Positions 59,951 through 64,000 of a stretch of 64,000 nucleotides of DNA are shown piece by piece. Under the pieces are notes generated by a model. It did no database searches and had not been told where the DNA came from. It saw nothing but the letters and a program-made list of their open reading frames with translations. Every line of letters begins with the position of its first letter. The stretch's first letter is position 1. The stretch comes from Sclerodactyla briareus (taxonomy: Eukaryota > Echinodermata > Holothuroidea > Dendrochirotida > Sclerodactylidae), in assembly GCA_026419785.1 (NCBI GenBank), contig JAODTK010005796.1:124001-188000 (forward strand). Reading direction: 5' to 3'. The position numbers and the translations under genes are program-made.

Positions 59951-60110
59951 AAAAAGTTTTCATAACATTCTGAGAAGAGCTTCCAAAAATGTTTTCTAAA
60001 CGTTTAAATGTGGTGTTATTGAAACATTTTTATAACGTTTTAATGGTCGAAACATGTTTTCAACGTTTTAAAAATGTTATCATATTGGAATAAAATGTTG
60101 ACAAATAATG
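59951..60110 (+). repeat. Short AACATTTTTATAACGTTTTAA-type repeat cluster
   Basis: Variants of AACATTTTTATAACGTTTT / AACGTTTTAAAAATGTT recur four to five times within 160 bp in alternating orientation, forming AT-rich palindromes. Confidence 0.6.
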
Positions 60111-60526
60111 TTCATATACATAAAATATGACACCACAAAATGATGTTTTTAAAGTGACCTTTATTATGTTTCTGAATGCCAGCCACAGTCAGACTCGCAC
60201 AAACAGAAAAGTGACAAAACAAATTGTGAAGAAAAAGACCAGCCAGACTGAGCGGCATCTACGTGTTTGCCCACTTTTGGCACTGTCTGGCACCGCTATT
60301 GTACGTCTCATCCAAAAGGGACGATCAGTGAATTCCAATTTCCGACCACTTTCTCGGAGTTCAACGCGACTGCTCGCAGCCGACTGACAGGACTTGATTG
60401 CAAATATCACGAAACAAACCTCAGAACCCAGCACAGAATCACTGCAGTAAAGGGGAACCATTGGAGGGGAAGACATAGATTCGTATCGCAGCTGCAAGTA
60501 CAGCCACTGGAACTCAGGTGACTGCT

Positions 60527-60600
60527 GGAGTTCGAACCTGGGATGTTTGCTGACAAAGGTCTCTGATAACCACTCTGCTTTCTCCCGTTGATCCACCATG
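60527..60600 (-). mobile_element. tRNA-derived SINE head (Ser/Leu-like)
   Basis: On the minus strand GCAGAGTGGTTATCAGAG (about 60561-60579) is a Ser/Leu-type A-box and AGGTTCGAACTCC (60527-60539) a B-box. Acceptor stem pairing is not evident. The body would extend toward lower coordinates; its end is unknown. Confidence 0.5.
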
Positions 60601-61019
60601 CAGGCCGATCGGCGAGCCTCTGACAGAGGACTCCGATGGGGATTCATCATCTCCTACCCCGACATGCGAACGTCACCTCCTAGACCAACAATAATATATT
60701 ATTTTTGACCGATCCATTTAACTCTTCCCGCTTTTGTTAAATTTTGGGAACTTTCTCTAAACAAAATGTCAGTACCTACAATTGACAACCGTTTTTAAGC
60801 AGGATTCCCCCACAGAACTTAGTTCCCCGCCGGAGGGGATGGTTGCTCTTCGACGGGTGGTCCCGTACCTCCGGGTTGTCAGTTGGCGCGGTCACTGGGC
60901 TTGTTGGTTCCTCCTCTTCACAGAGAGAATCACTAACTATATTACTAATAGAACTCAGTTGTTGAACTTAGCCATTCTTGCCATCCCGACATCATTTTTT
61001 CGAATACCGGGTCGCCCCC

Positions 61020-61783
61020 GGAAACAGGTCTAGCACCATTTCCATTCACTCTGTACACGTATGATGCCAAGTCATAGCACAGGGTGCCCACTCATTAAGT
61101 TTGTTGACGATACGCCATGGTCGGTTTAATCGATGATATAGGTGACCATACTCACCTGTGTCGACTTCAGTCTTTCGTAAACTATTGTGATCGAAACTTC
61201 CTCAACTCAATGTTGCTAAAACCAAAGAAAGAATGATTGATTTTCATCGTGAAGCTAATCCTCCACCCCATGTTGTTATCAAAGGAAGTGTAGGGGATTG
61301 TGTTACCGGTACATCCCATAGGTATCTTGGGGTAGTACTGAATGATCATTGACATGGGGAGATCATGTTGATATTATGGTTAAAACAGTTTAAGTTCTAG
61401 ACGGTACTTGACTCAGTAAGATGTCAGCACTTTATGTTCGCCAGACATTGCTGGAAAACTGTTTCATGACTGTACTATTAGCAGGGTTTGGCGATATTGT
61501 TTGATTTGCTGGGGTGGCAATAACACCCAATAACGAAAAAGTGCGTATCACAGCATCATGCTGAGAGAGTTGTCAGGGACCCCTGTCTACGATTGATTCA
61601 GTTTACCCGTGCCTCCTCGAATCCAAACTGGCCCCGTGTGGAAGGACAACACCCACCCTCCCCAGTAGACAGATGTCCAGAGGAAGTGACAGGTTGAGAC
61701 TTCCGTGTCTCAAAACCAATAGATACAGAGATTCCTTTATCCCCCGTGCAATTACGTTTTTTAATGACGTTTTAATACGTTGA
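61020..61783 (+). mobile_element. LINE reverse-transcriptase remnant, 3' half to stop codon
   Basis: Frame-broken plus-strand translation gives FTLYTYDAKS, then IKFVDDTP (the F-A-D-D catalytic box as FVDD), LIDDIGDHT, FVNYCDRNFL, KTK-like MIDFHREANPPPHVVIKGS, HRYLGVVLNDH, RKMSALYVRQTLLE-like sequence, CWGGN, and finally RLRLPCLKTNRYRDSFIPRA ending with TGA at 61781-61783. The order matches palm and thumb of CR1/L2/Rex-type LINEs. The catalytic aspartates look kept, but indels break the frame. It is 5'-truncated, as usual for LINEs. Confidence 0.82.
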
Positions 61784-62545
61784 CTTAAACATCGACACCC
61801 CCCCCCCTCTTTTAGCTGCGGGAGAGCAAGCTCTACGAGTCATCGTGTCTCTCCGTCGTCCGTTCGTTCGTTAGGTCGTTCGTTCGTCCGTTCTGTTCGT
61901 AACTTTCACTCATACCTTCTAAATCGTACATGCGATCAGGTTGAAACTTGGTAGGTGGATAAAGCTTGCTACTGGCTATGCTGAGTTACATTTAGGTTCG
62001 CATAGTGTGATTAGATTTTAATTAAATCCCAATTTATTACCAAATTTCCCACTTCCATCGAGCTCTCTGTGGCAGTGTGAGTGAGGTTTGTTTAAATTAC
62101 TCCATCCCTCAGGAGATGATTTGTCTGTCAACACTCTCGCTCCAGATTGTTGGCTGATGACCCAGAAATAGAGTGTTTCCACGTGTTGGGTTTCGTTGAG
62201 TACATACACTTATAACCAGGCCTAGGAATGATTTAAGTTGGGTACTTGTGCTGGGCACTGATAGCAAATATTAAAGCCTGTTTGAACATTTCCAAGCCAT
62301 TTCAAGGTTATGACAGATGTCATCAATAAAAAGGTCATTAAATGTGAACAAGCAATAAATGTGGATTGGTGAAGAACGCATGCAGTGTATTAGCCAAAGG
62401 AATTTTGCCGTCCGCAGCTATCAAGACGTTTCTACGTGCGCTTGTTTTATACATATTTACTGTTTTATTGTACAAACGTACACATCTATTTTTTTGTAAC
62501 ATTCTTATTAATATATGAGCGAGTGCCTGGATTTCCCTTCGGATT
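61784..62545. other. Repeat-like stretch with (CGTT)n, no gene
   Basis: CGTCCGTTCGTTCG-type runs at 61855-61905 precede TTGAAACTTGGTAGGTGG (about 61941), a phrase related to the GAAACTTGG blocks in the 6.8-kb repeat. No coding sequence recognised. Confidence 0.45.
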
Positions 62546-62554
62546 AAAAGTTTC

Positions 62555-62594
<40 letters not shown>
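62555..62594 (+). repeat. (ACTT)n microsatellite
   Basis: Ten perfect tandem units. Confidence 0.97.
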
Positions 62595-63477
62595 GAAGAA
62601 CAATTGGCATTTAGGTGTTCCATCTGGCAGGGGCGTAATTCAAGGTAGGGGGAGGGGTAGTGGCTACCGGTCCCCCTCCTCTCACGAAAATGTAACATTT
62701 GAATGGCAGGAACACGACCCGCAAAACATATTTCACAGGCAAAGGCTGCAGATAATTATTGTTGGTAGTGTGATAGAGAGAAGTATTGCCCAGGGCAAAT
62801 TACCCACATCTCCCAAAATGTCATTGAGATACACCCACCTTCACGAACTAGCTGCCGTGGCTGAGGAGGACAAGAGTAATTTCTCCCCTAACAACAAATA
62901 GCAATGAATTACGGTGCGCCCATGCGCTTTAGTATCACAGAATTCCAGACCGTGAGATCATGATTTATAGTTAGTTTCAATGTCAACCTAACGGCCAGGG
63001 GCTGGGGGGGGTTTGTAGAATAGGCCTGCGGTGTTCCCCGCCTGTCGTAAAAGCGTACTGAAGGGGGGGGGGGAGGGGGAAGGTTTGAAGAGATAGAATG
63101 AGGATGGGAGTTGGGAAAGTAGAAAGGTGCAGGGAACAAGCTATAAACGAGTTCCCTGTGTATCCTGAGTTCTGACCATCTTATTTATCCAGGTTCTGTC
63201 ACTGGGCACCACCAGTTGGTGTATTGGGTGTGGCAATTGCCTTTTTGGTGGGGCTGCTAGGAGTTGATTGGAATCCTGTGTGTGGGAGGCATTTTCAAGG
63301 CCACCCTCCGCAGGCAAGTCCACTCATCATATGTCCTCTTGGTAGCTCTGCTAGCTTGTATTGTATTGACCTTCGGCGCTGTCTAATGGCTTTGGAGTTT
63401 CCCCAGTCAGAAAACCAAACCTAAACTTTTGGTAATTGTCAATTCTTGGTTGGCAAACCAAAATGCTGAAAAAAGGG
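62595..63477. other. No recognised gene; one hAT-like end at 62628
   Basis: CAGGGGCGTAATTCAAGG (62628) followed by G-runs resembles a hAT left terminus. A matching right end does not appear before the window closes. The remainder shows no exon. Confidence 0.4.
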
Positions 63478-63890
63478 AGCAAGTCGGGCGCAGTTGGGTG
63501 CAATACCCCGAATCCTCCTCACTCCATGTGGATTTCATGTGCCACCTGTACATCCTTCAGAAAAAAGTAGAGAGGGAGATAGTCGGGCGCAATATTCCAA
63601 ATCCTCCACACTACTAAAACAGGAGGATTTCATATGCCACCTGAACAATTCAATCAATTTAATCTTGGGTAACAAGTCCTCATGGGACATTGTAATCTTT
63701 AGAAACACAGAAACCATGGATCGAGCAAGGAATCAGCCTGCTCTGATATATGGGACTCAACAATCTCTGTCTTGGCAGAAATCAATTAAATCTGGTGTTA
63801 CAGGTCCTCACAGGACACTGTTATCTTCAGAACACCGTAAAACCATGGGTCGAGCAAGGACATCAACTTGCCCGAAATGTGGAATGAAGA
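63478..63890 (+). repeat. Two adjacent tandem duplications (~98 bp and ~132 bp)
   Basis: GTCGGGCGCAGTTGGGTG (63484) recurs as GTCGGGCGCAATATTCC (63582), with GGATTTCATGTGCCACCTG and its variant after each. Next to it, AATCAATTTAATCTTGGG (about 63650) recurs as AATCAATTAAATCTGG (about 63782), with CCATGGATCGAGCAAGG / CCATGGGTCGAGCAAGG in step. Copies are about 75-80 percent alike by eye. Confidence 0.75.
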
Positions 63891-64000
63891 GGAAACCCCC
63901 GACCACTATGTAGGCAGGAGTTCCTTTTATCAGGCTATTCGAAACGAATGTCTGAATGTTACAACTACCACGATCCGAATGTGGTAGAGCTATATCTAAT

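Overview
The window reads as nuclear DNA of a marine invertebrate animal, most likely an echinoderm or another non-vertebrate deuterostome (inference). It is AT-rich with many C/G homopolymer runs. Coding sequence occurs as short intron-flanked exons with GT/AG splice sites, and most of the rest is intergenic or intronic DNA packed with degraded transposons, tRNA-headed SINEs, MITEs, satellites and microsatellites. I see no operons, ribosome binding sites, CRISPR arrays or rRNA. Single-base indels inside otherwise clean coding exons suggest either a noisy long-read assembly or young decay.

Two host genes are visible, both partial and both on the minus strand. (1) One large exon at about 14762-15384 encodes two tandem PDZ domains. 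(2) A short-chain dehydrogenase/reductase gene, DHRS4-like, is seen as four exons at 50090-50167, 48649-48672, 48032-48073 and 41634-41765. These carry the NNAG-region equivalent, the YxxxK catalytic motif and the following IAPG segment. Its first and last exons were not found.

The largest single coding tract is a frameshifted minus-strand gene of about 4.3 kb (about 26320-21990). It belongs to a multicopy, uncharacterised protein family that I recall from cnidarian, echinoderm and hemichordate genomes. Its blocks in order are a His/Cys N-terminus, an RLGVFH block, a TRATREGNW block, an EADT/SPDTDVL block, a CDSVSAFYG block and a Cys-rich C-terminus. A 225-bp tandem duplication lies just beyond its C-terminal end.

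Mobile elements by region: LINE reverse-transcriptase remnants (plus strand) at 765-1280, 16420-16902, 52280-52590 and 61020-61783; tRNA-derived SINEs at 32839-33243 (-), 41954-42020 (+), 53385-53475 (+) and about 60527-60600 (-); a hAT-type non-autonomous element of 2165 bp (44197-46361) with an 8-bp target duplication, filled by a seven-unit array rich in CGCG palindromes; a 158-bp hAT-like MITE (12746-12903); a 408-bp MITE (46632-47039) with a second copy at 57237; and an ~0.9-kb dispersed repeat in two same-orientation copies (37487-38375, 50311-51200) that carries an RFX X-box-like palindrome.

Tandem arrays lie at 1291-1933 (79 bp x 8), 6800-7220 (~115 bp), 12100-12640 (~315 bp), 27060-28060 (~180 bp, degenerate) and 63478-63880. 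Three of the repeat regions carry perfect nuclear-receptor half-site pairs (DR1, DR4, DR5, ER4), the most unusual regulatory-looking signal in the window. Remaining stretches are non-coding as far as I can read.
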